From Nephromyces sp. MM_2019 (taxonomy: Eukaryota > Apicomplexa > Aconoidasida > Nephromycida), in the NCBI GenBank assembly GCA_015657535.1, contig JADHZB010001963.1, positions 1-58,431 of the forward strand: a stretch of 58,431 nt of DNA, given 5' to 3'. Position 1 is the first letter of the stretch, and the number at the start of each line of letters is the position of its first letter. The translations under genes were made by a program, and so were the position numbers. Under the pieces are notes generated by a model. The model saw nothing but the letters and a program-made list of their open reading frames with translations, made no database searches and was not told the origin of the DNA. This document shows, in pieces, positions 1-13,244 of the stretch.

Positions 1-2400
1 TGAGGGAATGTACATAATGTGTATATAGATACATATATATACATGTGTATAAGTTTATATGTGTGTGTACATAAATGTATGTGTGTATATATGTGTTTTA
101 TGTGTGTGTGTATATATACGTTTTAAATATATTTACCTCAAAAAAAATATATATTTGAAATAAAAATGTATAAATATAATCAGATTAAAATATTTTGGCG
201 ATTTTGAAACGAAATTTCAAATTTTCAAATTTATGAAATTTGGATACTTTTGGTTTATATATTTGTATAATAGGGGGAGGGAGAAGGTGTAAATATGTGT
301 GTATGTATATTGTATTTATGTTTGTGTATATTATGTGTGTGTGTATTTATTATATATATGTATATGTATACTGTATGTGTATGTGCGTGTTGTGTGTGTG
401 CGTGTATTATGTGTGTGTGTATTTGTGTGTGTGTGTGTGTATTTGTGTGTGTGTGTATTTGTGTGTGTGTGTGTTTTTGTGTGTGTATAATATTGTGTGT
501 GTGTTTGTGTGTGTGTATTTTCTGTGTGTGTTTAAATTATATGTGTATATGTATATATGGTTGTGCAAAAATGTGCGTTTTATGTGCTTGTGTGGTTTTT
601 ATATTTGAATGTGTTTTATGTATGTACTGTGTTTAAATATATATATTATACATATATATATATATATTTAAATATATATATATATATGTATAATATATAC
701 GTATAATTATACTATATATAAATATATGTATATAAATATATGCATGTGTACATACTCAAATACGTGTGCATGCTATATAAGTTTCAACATATTCACATGC
801 TAAATGTGTCGTTGTGTGTGTTTTGTGTGTAATTGATTTATATATATATATGTGTGTATGTTTCACATGTCTCATTTTAATTTAGCTATAAATTGTTTTT
901 TGAATCATGTGCAAGCTAGTTTCCAAGCTGTAATAGAAATAAATTTATGTAGTATAAACACACACACACACAAATTTACATAAATTGGGGCAAAATGCAC
1001 ACATATTGCATACTTGATTAAATTTGCACACACTTATAAAATGCACCCTTAAAAATGTTATAATATTGTAACACATACACACACACAGAACACACACAAA
1101 TAAACACACCCCTAGAGAGAAAAACGGACATTATATGTCTACATAAAAGTACATATATAATATGTACACACACAAATATATTTAAGTATGCATACGCACA
1201 TACTTGAAATATAATATGCACACACTACTCTAATTTGATGGAAAATCAAATTTTTTCGTTCAAGACATATAAACATAATTTTATATATAAAAATTATTTG
1301 CACTGATCTTTACATCTAGATTAAGCACACACACACGCAAACACACACGCACACACACACATACACTTATCTTTAAACACATCTTCATATATACACATCT
1401 TCAAACACATCTTCATACATACACATCTTCAAATACGTCTTCACACACACACATCTTCAAACACACACATCTTCACATACACACAACTTCACACACACAC
1501 ATCTTCAAACACACACATCTTCACATACACACAACTTCACATACACACATCTTCACATACACACAACTTCACATACACACAACTTCACACACATCCTTGC
1601 ACATAAAAAATGATAAACATATATTATTCACACACGTACACACACACACATCTTCATTCACCCAAATATACACACACTAACACACAAACATACTTGCACC
1701 TACACATATTTGCACATCCTTACCACTCACATCTAAATATTTATTATAAAACAAGTATATATGTGAGTATGTACTGTGTGTAAATTTAACACACACATCT
1801 TTACAGATTTACTTTAAAAATATAATTTTAAAAATTAATTACACATATCCTATTGATCATATACACACACATACAGTATTAACAAGTTAATATTCATACA
1901 CTTAAAAATCACTTACACACATAATAAATTGAAACATAATACACACACCAAAAATATTTAGATAATAAATTGAAACACACATAATAAATTGAAACATAGT
2001 ACAGACACAAAACACAAAATTATTGATAGACACAAATCACAACATGCCACACATATACAAAACCAAATAAAATACACACAAATCATCATACAAAACAACA
2101 CCCACACACAAACACATACACACACGAGTTCTTTAAAATTTACACATTAATATAAATAAATTTTATTTTTTTTATTTAATTTACACACAAAAAAAAATTA
2201 AAATAAAATTGTCGAAATTACACACATTTAATCTAATTTAATTAAAAAATGATTTGTTTATATATATGTGTGTGTATATTAGTTTTTATGTATGTGAAAT
2301 TATATCCACTATATATAGTATATGTGTACTTGTGTGTATTGGTTTTATGTGTAAGTACGTGATGTATTGATTGTTTATATGTATGTGTGTGTAATAACTC
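1..2400. repeat. Left-flank TG/CA/TA low-complexity region, no gene seen
   Basis: Nearly continuous microsatellite-like DNA: TG-rich blocks around 50-120 and 295-540, TA blocks around 640-740, and CA-rich blocks around 955-1000 and 1320-1700. Between 1380 and 1600 the CA block carries an irregular repeat built on acatcttca and acaacttca words. Open frames here translate only to Val-Cys-Val or Thr-His strings set by the dinucleotide, so I call no gene. Because real exons do occur inside similar DNA at 2405-3725 and at 55705-58431, a small exon could still be hidden here. Confidence 0.8.
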
Positions 2401-2404
2401 ACCA

Positions 2405-2705
2405 TCAATTTGTGAGTGGATATTCAAAGTGTGTGGGTATTCTTATACCAACCACAAGCTGATCATCTATGATATCATTGTGGTCAAGTATACACACACT
2501 ATTAGAAGCCTATAAAGATTATATTTAATTAATTTAAAACTATGTTAACATACACACATAGGAACAAAACCATACACACACACACACTACACATACACAC
2601 AACATAGACACAAAACACACACATACACACAACACACACACACACACACACACACCACACACACACAACACACACCACACACACACAACACATACACACA
2701 CACAC

Positions 2706-2737
<32 letters not shown>

Positions 2738-3725
2738 CATACAAACACACACACACACACACACACACATGCATTATAAGTTAAATTACCTCTGCAAAAT
2801 TTTGACTATGAAATTCAAATGGGCCTCGAATTTGATGACCAACAAACAAAATTATCGGAAATTCAATTTCCGCCCATTTTTCAGGTTGTTCAATTTTTAA
2901 GGCACACCAACTAATAGTATAATATAAATGTATGTGTGTGTGTGTGTGTATTGTGTATGTATCTGCGTGTGTGTTGCGTGTGTATGTGTGTAGTGTGTAT
3001 GCATTGTGTGTGTAGTATGTGTGTGTGCATTGTGTATGTGTGTGTGTTTGGTGTGTATTTATGTGTGTGTGGTATGTATATATATATATATGTGTGTGTC
3101 TGTGTGTGTGTGTAAAATTATCCTACCCTGGTTTAGAGCTCAAATTTCCATCTGGCCAAAATTTTAATTGAAGGCCTTTTATACCACCAAAATTAAATCG
3201 ACTTGTTTTGAGTGGTGGCCCCTTCATTTCTCTCCATCTCCAGTTTAATTTCTTTGGATATATATATATATATATACATATATAAATATATTCTTAATTT
3301 CAATGTGTGTATATATTGATATATATAAACAATTATAAAACCTTAATTATGGATCTATACACACCCTTTAAACTATTTAAGGTGTATGTGTCATTGTTTC
3401 CATAAGAAAATTACAATTATAGAGGGGTGTTTACTATATATATATATATATATAGTATTGTATGTGGAGCATGTGTGTGTGAGTGGGTATATGTGTGTCT
3501 ATATATTTTATAAATACTATATCATATATATATATGTGTGTGTGTGTATGTGTATATGCCTTTTTCGTGTGTAGGTGTGTGTGTGTAGATTACCTCCTTA
3601 AAATTACATATAGTCCATTCTAAACCAAATTTTTCGATAAACAGTTTATCCAAATTGGGTGGTTGTTTAATTTTTTTTGGTTTGTTTGGTAGTCTAATAA
3701 AAGGTTTTCGAAATGTTCTTTTCAT
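2405..3725 (-). CDS. MATH-like domain protein, four exons
   Basis: Exons on the minus strand: 3725-3594, 3251-3127, 2910-2790, 2509-2405, each with GT-AG borders and matching phases (0, 2, 0); total about 160 residues. The core reads WTICNF, then SRFNFGGIKGLQLKFWPDGN, then WCALKI, and the last exon has DDQLVVGIRIP. The order W-x-I-x-N-F / S-x-F / GG-x-x-GLQL-x-FWPDG resembles MATH/TRAF-like folds found in conserved apicomplexan proteins. The 5' end is uncertain: the ATG at 3725 is in frame, but an in-frame extension (acceptor near 3735, possible exon 4265-4196) is possible. Introns are TG/CA microsatellites. Function unknown; a protein-interaction role would be inferred from the fold only. 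Confidence 0.7.
2560..2772. repeat. CA microsatellite inside an intron
   Basis: Almost pure (CA)n with scattered TA/AA interruptions on the plus strand, lying in the last intron of the MATH-like gene, so the transcript carries (UG)n. Two overlapping Val-Cys reading frames here are artefacts of the repeat. Confidence 0.9.
2928..3115. repeat. TG microsatellite inside an intron
   Basis: (TG)n-rich sequence on the plus strand between two exons of the MATH-like gene. The dinucleotide polarity is opposite to that in the neighbouring intron at 2560-2772, so the array orientation does not follow transcription. Confidence 0.85.
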
Positions 3726-4195
3726 TTGACATTGTGTGTGCCTACAATATATTAATTATATACATATATATATATTTGTGTGTAGGTGTGTGTGTAGGGG
3801 TGTGTGTGCAAATATATCGGTGTATCTGGGTATGTGTGCAAGGATATACATGTGAAGGTGGATGTGTGTACCAATATATGTGTATATCAGATTGTGTGCA
3901 TGGGGATTACCTTGTTTATATATGTTTATATTTATGTATGGGTGTGAATTATGTCTTTATGTATACGATGTGTGTATGAGGTGTGTGTATGAGGTATGTG
4001 TAGGGTATGGTCAGGTATATAGGTATTAATTAATGTGAAGATGGGTGTGTGTGGGAGTAATATTATATATATGGATTATATATGTATATATATAAATGTT
4101 GTGTGTGTGTGTGCAACTACATTGTGGCTTTATATAAGTATAATATGAGTGTAAATGTAATGATTGTATGTGTACATAATGTATAAAGTGTGTAT

Positions 4196-4265
4196 AACCT
4201 CCAAAGTTGATTAGTTTGGATTGAGCGTGATCCAATTGCTCCATTGTTTATATAACCCTATGATT
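4196..4265 (-). other. Possible upstream exon of the MATH-like gene
   Basis: On the minus strand an AG acceptor (catag) precedes a short open stretch ending in a donor GAG|GTTATA. Read in the frame YINNGAIG...QTNQLWR, it ends in phase 2 and joins in frame to an acceptor just upstream of 3734. An overlapping ATG frame (MEQLDHAQSK) exists but does not join in phase. Could also be chance. Confidence 0.35.
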
Positions 4266-4343
4266 AATAAATAAATTTTTTATTAATTTGATGAAATTTT
4301 TATACAAAATCTTTATCATTTAACCTCAGATATAATGTGTGTG

Positions 4344-4430
4344 TGTGTAATTATCACCAAAGTTAGGTTTAACAATAATGTGTAATACAAACTCATTTGG
4401 GCCTAAATTGGCTAGGAGGAGGAGTTATTT
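4344..4430 (-). other. Possible coding exon or C-terminus of another minus-strand gene
   Basis: After an AG acceptor (tcctag) the minus strand reads NLGPNEFVLHIIVKPNFG and continues DNYTHTHYI to a stop. The unbiased amino-acid mix and lack of repeat sequence suggest coding DNA. It does not join in phase with the candidate exon at 4265-4196, so it may be the last exon of a separate gene whose other exons I could not find. Confidence 0.35.
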
Positions 4431-5204
4431 TGTCGTTTCATAACTCCCAAAATTATTTTAACTTTTGTATACAAATTATGATGAAATATGTGTATAATAC
4501 TAACAGTGTTAATATTTTTTAACTATATTAATTATAAGGTATATACTTAAAACAATTACACACATAAATATATACATACACTTTTTCTACCTAATTAACA
4601 GATGTGTATATATGCATAGATACTTTAAATACTTATTCATTATAAGCTAGTGTAAACACTTTATACGAAACATATTATTAACACTCTAGATTAAATTTAT
4701 CTACACAATTGCTATGCGTGCACAAACATAGTTAGGAAACATATGTTTTATATATATATATACGTTACAAACGCACACATCTCAACACAAATTATATAAT
4801 ATATACGTAGCGTTGACACACACTTGAAATACTGTTTGTGATTTTCACCACTTTTTGTACAAATCCTCATACACACACATATATACACATTCACATAGGC
4901 AATACACACACACATACATATACATATTCACATAGTAATACATATACATGCATACATTTACATATGTTACAGAGATAATGTAGACACAAGTGCGTAGGTA
5001 GAATATAGACTCATATATGTAAGACATAGATAATGCACACACATAAAAATTAGATGAACCATAAATATACATCTATATTACACACACCATATAATTTGAG
5101 AGAATATACTCAAACCACTAAGACTAAATATATTCAATCAACTAAGACAAAGAAAACACAACACACACACAAATCCACACATACACTATATCACCCACAT
5201 AGAC

Positions 5205-5411
5205 ATCAACACACACCTAAACGTCAACACACACACACCTAAACGTCAACACACACACACCTAAACGTCAACACACTCACACCTAAACATCAACACACTC
5301 ACATCTAAACGTCAACACACACACACCTAAACGTCAACACACACACACCTAAACGTCAACACACTCACACCTAAACGTCAACACACTCACATCTAAACGT
5401 CAACACACACA
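5205..5411. repeat. 22-bp minisatellite, about 9 copies
   Basis: Tandem units of cctaaacgtcaacacacaca plus CA, with starts at 5216, 5238, 5260 and so on at a 22-bp period. Later copies vary by single bases (cacactcacac, catctaaac). The constant core taaacgtcaac distinguishes it from the surrounding plain CA repeats. Confidence 0.9.
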
Positions 5412-5582
5412 GTTAAAGACTTCAAAATAAATAGACAGCGTAGTTTGAATACATATAATAGTTTTGTAAAGTAATTATAAATTTTATTCAAATTAATATC
5501 TTGTTAAATCAAAGATTTTATATATTATGTGTGTGTATATTAATATGTAATGTGTCTATCTGTCAATATATAATTGTGTGTG

Positions 5583-5620
<38 letters not shown>

Positions 5621-7690
5621 GTGTAGTATATTTATAAATATATGTTTGTGTGAAACAATATATATATATTTTTGTGTAAGCTCATATATAATAACTGGTC
5701 GTATGTCTACACACAATATGTATATATCAATAATATACTACTGCTTAGTGATATTTATTTTTGTATTCAAAGTACTGGTGATAGTATATGAAAGTGTATC
5801 TACACATGTAGCAAAAAAGTGAAAATGATATTTAGCAATGGTATTTCTTTTTATATATTTTAATTAGATTCCCTTTGAAAATATATATATATATTTTAAT
5901 GCAAAAGTTTCAAGAAACTCAAAAGTTGTCACATTAAAATCAAGTTGAGAAAGAATAGTTAAGTTTTTTGATCACAAAATAACATATAATCAATCGAAAA
6001 ATGAATAAGTGCTAAAGTTGGGACTTTTGATCTAACTTAAAAGTAAAAGATCAAGGAATAAAAAAGTTAAGTTCTTTGATCCCACACGCATGCATAAATA
6101 TTCAAGAAAAAATGGAAATGAGAAACTGAAAAAAAAGTTTAAAAAGAGGGAAAAAACCTAAGAATACCCTTTAATTTAAAATGCTTGTCATATTAAAACT
6201 CTTGCGCTGAGCGCGGAGTAATCATCGCAAGAAAATTCAGATTATGTTCCAGTTTGAAAAAGGTGTAATCGTATTGTTGTTGGTAATGTTTCTTTTCCCC
6301 TGTGGATTTTTCTATTGTTTTATTAATTTTGATAAAAACTCATGACGCAAGTAGATTTAGTGAAAGAATTGGGATATTTCAGTCTTTTTTTGCACCAATT
6401 GGCGGTCATTGGTTAGTCATTACTGTAAATTTGAGCATTTTTAGACTTGTGTACAGTTAGATGTTTCCAAGTCTGGTAGTAACAAAGACTTAAGTGTGCA
6501 ATTAAGTTGGTTTATACAATAGGTCAATTGGTGTGCCTGCATATCTCAATTCTTTTAAGCATAATTTTGAATATAATAGCGTTGGGATCTGCTTCTGTTA
6601 GGATATCTTCAGGAATATTTTTTGAAATCTTTCTTGAAAAGTTAAAAATTTAACCTTCAATATGTCTAGTTGTGTATTAGTGGGTAGACGTGTGCGTGTT
6701 ATGTATATATAATATATATTTATAGCTAATTAGTTAGACAAAATGTTTTATAATTCTTTCTTTTAAGTGAATTTGATAATTTTATACGAACATTTACACA
6801 CTTCTCAAAGAATTTATAAATTAAAAAATTATATACACTCATTCTCACACATATGCACTTGAATTTAAGTAAAAACTTATATATATATATATGTAGGTTA
6901 ATTTTATTTTTGTCTACCCTACTTTAGCTCTTTTTGTTTTACTTTTATCACTTAACCCTATGTTTGCCATATATTTTACACTGGTGTTACAAATTTCACT
7001 TTACACGTCTGATATATAGTTCACACATCTTATATATGTTTTACACATCTTATTTATGTTTTATACATCTTATACATATTTTACCAATCTTATATATGTT
7101 TTATACATCATATACATGCTTTATTTATCTTTTATATGCTTTAAATAAGAGTAGTATACATCACAAATGTAAGACTACATAAAAATATCTTGAGAAGAGA
7201 CAAAAAATTACAAGAAATCCAAACTTATAAAATACATATTTACTTGAAAAAATTTATCAATTAACTTTGTATTTTTTCATTAACAAATTCTATCAAGCTA
7301 AATTTACAGACACATATACACAAAAACATAATTATATGCAAGTGTTTATATATATATAGTCTAATGTATATATGACAATCGTATATAAACACACAAAATA
7401 ACAAATATATCCTATATCTTATAAGCTATAAATATATATTTACATTAAATAGCTACTTATATTAAATATGCTTTAGTAATTCTTAAAGAGCTTATGTTTT
7501 GTATAAAAAAAAAAATTATATCAAAAATAGAAAACACTATCAAAAAAGCAATTTTACTAAATTGACTCTGATATTTTTATATTTTCTATTTGTATTAATG
7601 TGGGTTTAAAAAAGTTTAAACAATCACACATAATTAACAACTATATATATAAATATATATATGTATATTAGAGCTTAGGAGAAATTTATA
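5412..7690. other. Intergenic, AT-rich, no gene seen
   Basis: TA and TG tracts to about 5800. Then more complex sequence at 5830-6660 includes two diverged copies of a stretch containing gttaagttnttttgatc near 5960 and 6070. From 6950 to 7145 there is a loose repeat built on ttttacacatcttatatatg. The only open frames are low-complexity. A GC-richer island at 6195-6415 is listed separately. Confidence 0.6.
6195..6415 (+). ncRNA. Possible structured ncRNA, weak
   Basis: A GC-richer island in AT-rich DNA. CTTGCG at 6201-6206 pairs perfectly with CGCAAG at 6226-6231. About 160 bp downstream a U-rich run (agtcttttttt at 6381-6391) is followed by a perfect 6-bp hairpin, ACCAAT 6394-6399 with ATTGGT 6408-6413. 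A U-rich single strand followed by a terminal hairpin is the layout of Sm-class snRNA 3' ends. I checked for U1, U2, U4, U5 and U6 diagnostic segments and did not find them, so identity is open. Confidence 0.2.
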
Positions 7691-7695
7691 AAAAA

Positions 7696-10600
7696 ATGGA
7701 AAAATTTATTCAAGACACTCAACTGGATGGTTCTATCTCATACTCAAAGGATAAGTATATAAAGAATGAAGCATTCACAAGTATCGCTACTGATAACAAC
7801 AAAAATAATGATCAAACACCACCATTATTAAATGAGTTATCACAAAATAAACCAAAGACATTCCGTTTAAGAATGTTAGGGAAAATTGAAAACATTTTTG
7901 AAGAAGCAGGAGGCTTTGCCTATGATAATTCTGTAGCCCTTATCTTTACAAGCTTACTGATTGCCTTTTTGTTTGGTATGTTATATATATATATATATTA
8001 GGTGTACATGTATGCTATGATCGCATATCTGCTTTAAATTTGTTGGATATTTATATATCTGTGTTTTGAATACATTTTTCATTTATGGGTGTATATGTCT
8101 TATATATATATTACTTAAAGACATTACATATAAGATAGATCTTTAACATTATAAAAGTAAATATGTAATGTTTTGGTATTTGAATATGTTATATACATGT
8201 ATATACACAATTTAAATTAGCTATAGAATGCTTTGAAAAACATGTATAAAATATATACGGACAACATAAATATAAAACACACAGTTACAACTCATACACC
8301 AAGAATCTATCTATATACATATCATACACATTTACCTCCCACCTCGCACCAAATAATAACACCTCTATCAATACCCTTTATAATTTTTACATTACAAACA
8401 CACAGCAACTGGTATCATTGAAAGAAAGGTAGAATCTGATATATATAAACTCTATGGTATGCATGACTCAATCGAGGCTAAATCTAAAGAAACTTATGAT
8501 TCAATCTTCACTCTTGAAAGGAATGAAGTAGTTTTGTTAAATAGTGAAAATAATTTATTAAACAATTTCACACTAACAAACATTGACAAAATGTATGAAG
8601 AAATAACCAAAATAACATTTCCTAAGGCAAAGATACTTGAAGATTTATTATTTATTGATTTGAGCCCTGACAGTGAAACATATAAGAATTTGCCTGGTTT
8701 GTAAAAAAATGCATATATTGTATTTAGTATAATATATAAATTTCTTTTATTGTGTGTTCCATTTAAATTTTTTTTTATGCTGTACATAACTTTGTTGTTT
8801 TTTATGTAGGTGTACTTTTATTTGGGTATATTTTTGCTGTATAACTCAACGTGTATTTTATTGCGCTTCTACAAGCATATTTTCATTATTATTTATGAGT
8901 ATTTTTTGTATATGTCTATAATTTTTTAAAGTGTTTTTGTGGGTGCATTTTTATTGTATATATATGGGGTGGATTTTTGTTATGTATATGTAGATATACT
9001 TTTGTTGTGTGTATGTTAAACTCTTGTATGTATAATTTTATTTCTGTATATTATTATATAGATCGTATTCAGTGTATTTACATATATATATATATATATA
9101 AATATTTTGTGTATTATTATAGATATAGTAATATATTTGTTATGTAAGTTTAATTATATGCTTTGTGTTTATATTATATGGTTGTTTCAATATGTAAATA
9201 TCTATTTACGCTGTATATAATGTGTGGATAATTTCATATTATATGTAAGTGTAAGTATGTATATTTTGATATTTATTGTACTATCTATCATTAACTTTTA
9301 TTTTTTCAAAACCAGATATAATTGATTATGAATTTGTATGTCTCAAAGACAGTTCGGGTAATTGTATAAAACGACTTTGTACTGATCTTTACACTCGTAA
9401 AGAAGATTATGGTAAACCCATTAGTGTACCGAATTTCCCCTATCACTTCACACACTCAATATTTGAACAAATGAGGATAGATTCTGTCCTTGGGAATATT
9501 GAGTTTAATCAAACAGATAATACAATCATAGGATCAACATGTAAGAAAATTATAAACTTGAGTACTTGTATATATATTTGAATAAATTTATTTGTAAATA
9601 TATATTAAATAGAATAATCTATATGCTTATTCGATTAGAATTATTCAAAATACCTATCAACACATTGCATTGAATTTATTAAAATGCTTATATATATATT
9701 GTATCAAATTATTCAATACCTTCAAATATTTGAGTGAAAATAATCAGATTTTTCCAATTATGATTTCATATTATACTTTTTTCAAATATATATACTTGAC
9801 TTAATCTGTTTTGGGAAATTGTATTTATTCAAACAAGATTGTTACGAATACTTCAAATTTGTATCTTAACACATAGATTATCCCTATTTCATTTATCGGA
9901 TTTTCAAAACTTATACCATACTATTTATAGATATCAAAAATCTAAAGCAAACTCACCTACACATCGTATTTATCTTGAATGATTCAACCTTTTATCTACA
10001 TACACATTATATATACATATATATATATATATATTTATGTATGTGTGTGTGTGTATACAGCTATTTTAAATCTTTTCATCTTATCCGGGGCTCAAGATAT
10101 ACGTCCTGCATCTGCAACTTTTGAATTGTTAACCCAAAATCTCATTGAATCATGGGATATAGACCCATCAATAAAATTATTACCTTTTATGGATAGAACA
10201 TTAAGTTAGTTTTATTTCTACTTTTTAAATATAAGAAGTATCAAAACTGTATAGCTACCTCTTAGATATGTTTAAAAAACACCAAATTCTATACTTAATT
10301 TTTGTGATTATTTAGTCTACATACTTACATAATAAATGATTTCCAATTTATTTTTAGATGATGATCTCCATGAAGCCTCAATTCTACGACCACAGGATTA
10401 CATATTTATCGCTGTTGCTATATCTTTGGTTTGCTTGTATGCCATGTTTAGTAAACTAAACCAAACATTTAGGACTAAGTAATATCTATTTAAAATTTAT
10501 ATTATTACTTTTTATACATATCAATCATTTTTGTTTTTTTTAATAGAGCCTTGGTTATAACACTTGGTGTAGGATTAGGTTTACTTGCTTATCTCGCTGG

Positions 10601-13244
10601 TACAGGTATATGTTATACACTTGGGCTAACTCATATTGCTGCCACAGAATCAACACCATTTGTGGTAAGCTAAAAATTTGATTGTTTTTATATATAAAAT
10701 ACCAATATGATTTTCAATTTCATAAACTTAATAACTTTTTTGTAAATGTGTATATAATTTTGTTTATAATATACACTCAATTTTAAATATGTATAAGATT
10801 CTAAACTAACATAATATACTCACAAAATCTCAATTTCTATTTTCTACAGGTTATTGGTATAGCTGCTGATGACACATTTATCATTAGCAACTCTTACAAT
10901 TTAACCTATGCACTGAAGAATCCGAAACAGAGAATAAAAAAAACTTTAGGGAATGCTGGACTTTCTATAACTATAACAACGATCACAAATATAGTAGCAT
11001 TCATAATTGGGTCATTCTCACCCTTTTATTCAATACAAATATTTTGTATCGTCACCAGTGTGTGCCTAACTTTGGGTTATATTTTATGTATTACATGTTT
11101 TATACCTTTACTAGCTATTTCGGCTAGAAAAGAATTTGACGAAAGACGATGTTATAAATTTTCTGACTTTTTTCCAACTAAATTGAGTAAGAAAGGTATC
11201 ATTTTTAGCAGAATATTCAAATCAAACAAACCTCAGCCACCAACTACAACTGAACACAATTCCAAAGCGATTGTCCCTATCGAATCAACTAATGTTAAGA
11301 TAAATGCATCCCAAGGAATAGAAAGTATTATATCTAAGCTTTCTGCGTTTGATCTTATAAGGGCACAACATGCATATGAAAGACACTTATCGAAGCTCAT
11401 TCAAAAAAAGAAAAACTCTGAAACTAATTTATCTTCATCCCCTATAACCTCTGATAATTCTTTAGAAAACATGTCGTTAACAACACAGATAACTGATTAC
11501 GATCATGGATCCTTTCGTAGCCCCAAAGAGGATTCTTCGAAGTCAAAAAAGATTGAGCTAATAGAGTAAGTTTGAAAACACTATATTTAGGTTTCAAAAT
11601 TTTAATTTATAATAATCTGTTATATATAATTGTATAATCTGTTATATATAATTGTATCTAGAATATATATAAACTTTTTAAAATAAATTTATCTTTTATA
11701 TAGCAAAGCTATCTTTAACCTAAAAACCGAATATGCACTCCTTGAAGAACCAAAGGGTAACTCTGGTAGATATATAAGAGTCTTTCTCAGAAAATATACT
11801 TGGAGGTAACAATTCATCAAGCCTTTTTAGGACTAACCGACGATTATCTTTGCTTTTTATTTTCTTTTCAGAATCTTTAACAATAAAGCTTATAGTTTGA
11901 TTATTATATCTCTTTTCCTAGTACACTTGGCAGTATCCGCCTACTTCTCTACTAAACTTGAATTTGGCATAAAACATGACGAGATTGTCTTAGCTAATTC
12001 CCGTACTTTGGTATAACAATCCTAGTTTGAAATACTCTATTCTTCAAAATGCTTGACCCTTATTATCTAACAGAATTACTACGACGAATCAAAAGACTCT
12101 TTTAGTGACTTCTTTGAGATAGTCCAGATCTATTTTGTGGAACCTGTTGCCTGGCATAATAAAGAAACCCAGGACCAGTTATTGGCAGTGAATGATGAGA
12201 TTAAAAATCATCCAAATTGTACAGATTTAATTAATGGCATGTACTACTTTCTTTTCTTACAACAACATTACCTTATTGACGGGAATCAAACACAATTCAA
12301 TGAGGAGTAATCATCATTTATAAAAGAAAATTTCTCAAGCAATACATATTTTTATAAATAATTATTTTCTCAGACTGAGAAGTTGGATCAATGGTCCGAT
12401 TGGTTCTCAATTCTCATCAAACTTTATTTTCGATGAATCAGGCAACCTAAAGCATTTCAAGTTCACAATATATATGCCTTTTATCGACGACACAATTCAA
12501 TCATTTGAACTCTATCAAGAATTTTTGGATATTGTAAAAACTAAAGAAAAGCTTTCATCTGCCCAAAGTTTCACAAATTTCGCAATGTTGTGGGAAGGTG
12601 ATGTAAAGATCCTACCTATAACCTTGAGCAGCTTGGCAATGGCACACGTTGCAATCTTTATCATGGCCTTCTTACTAATACCAGGATTAGCATCACCAAT
12701 CTTTGCATTAGCAATGATTCTTTGTATTGATATATCTGTTTTTGGACATATGGCTTTCTGGGGCATAAAACTGAACATGATATCTATGATCATTTTGTTA
12801 CTTTCAATAGGTGAGATCAAATTTTCTTTAATTATAATCATTTTAATAATTTTGACTCCTGCACAATTCTTATTTTAGGCTATAGTGTTGATTACACCGT
12901 TCACATATTACATGCTTTACAACATTTCCGAACTAAGTCGACTAATGATCGCACAGCCCAAGCAGTAAGCCTTATGGCAATCCCACTATTTGATGGGATG
13001 TTATCTACTTATATGCCTGTAGCCACTCTGGCTTTTTCGGACAAATATATATTATATTTATTTTTCCAAATGCTAACAATCGTAAGTTAATTTATTCGAG
13101 TTAAATATTTAAATTATATTTTAATGAAGTTTACCCTTAAATATCCATTAGATTTTAGTGTTCTCTTTCCTCCATGGAGTAGTTTTTCTTCCAACTTTAT
13201 ATGGATTCAATATATTCAAGCCCAAAGATAAATTAGCAAATTAG
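7696..13244 (+). CDS. Patched / RND-type sterol-sensing membrane protein, 13 exons
   Basis: Exons 7696-7975, 8406-8696, 9316-9540, 10061-10204, 10358-10478, 10547-10664, 10850-11565, 11704-11805, 11872-12010, 12074-12306, 12374-12810, 12879-13081 and 13152-13244 join in phase to 1033 codons plus stop. The N-terminus carries the Patched-type start FEEAGGFAYDNSVALIFTSL (first membrane segment). A sterol-sensing-like block follows (ALVITLGVGLGLLAYLAGTG, then GIAADDTFII), then a hydrophilic Ser/Lys-rich loop at about residues 450-570. The second RND half has TM segments and the signature GYSVDYTVHILHA. Family members move sterols or other lipids across apicomplexan membranes; the substrate here is unknown. 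The first three introns are 430-620 bp and repeat-filled, later ones mostly 63-185 bp. It is convergent with the CCp5-like gene. Confidence 0.93.

Noticed and set aside
240..636. Three overlapping Val-Cys/Tyr-rich open frames
   Set aside because: They are direct translations of TG/TA repeats in several frames at once, with no unbiased segment or splice borders.
2529..2774. Minus-strand Cys-Val open frames
   Set aside because: They lie in an intron of the MATH-like gene and reflect a (CA)n array.
5200..5411. CRISPR array or telomere repeat
   Set aside because: Units are directly tandem without spacers, and the CCTAAAC word occurs once per 22 bp within CA sequence, not as a pure telomeric heptamer; the host is eukaryotic.
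6195..6415. U4 snRNA at the GC-richer island
   Set aside because: The cttgcgc start is suggestive, but the U4 k-turn and the U6-pairing segments are missing.
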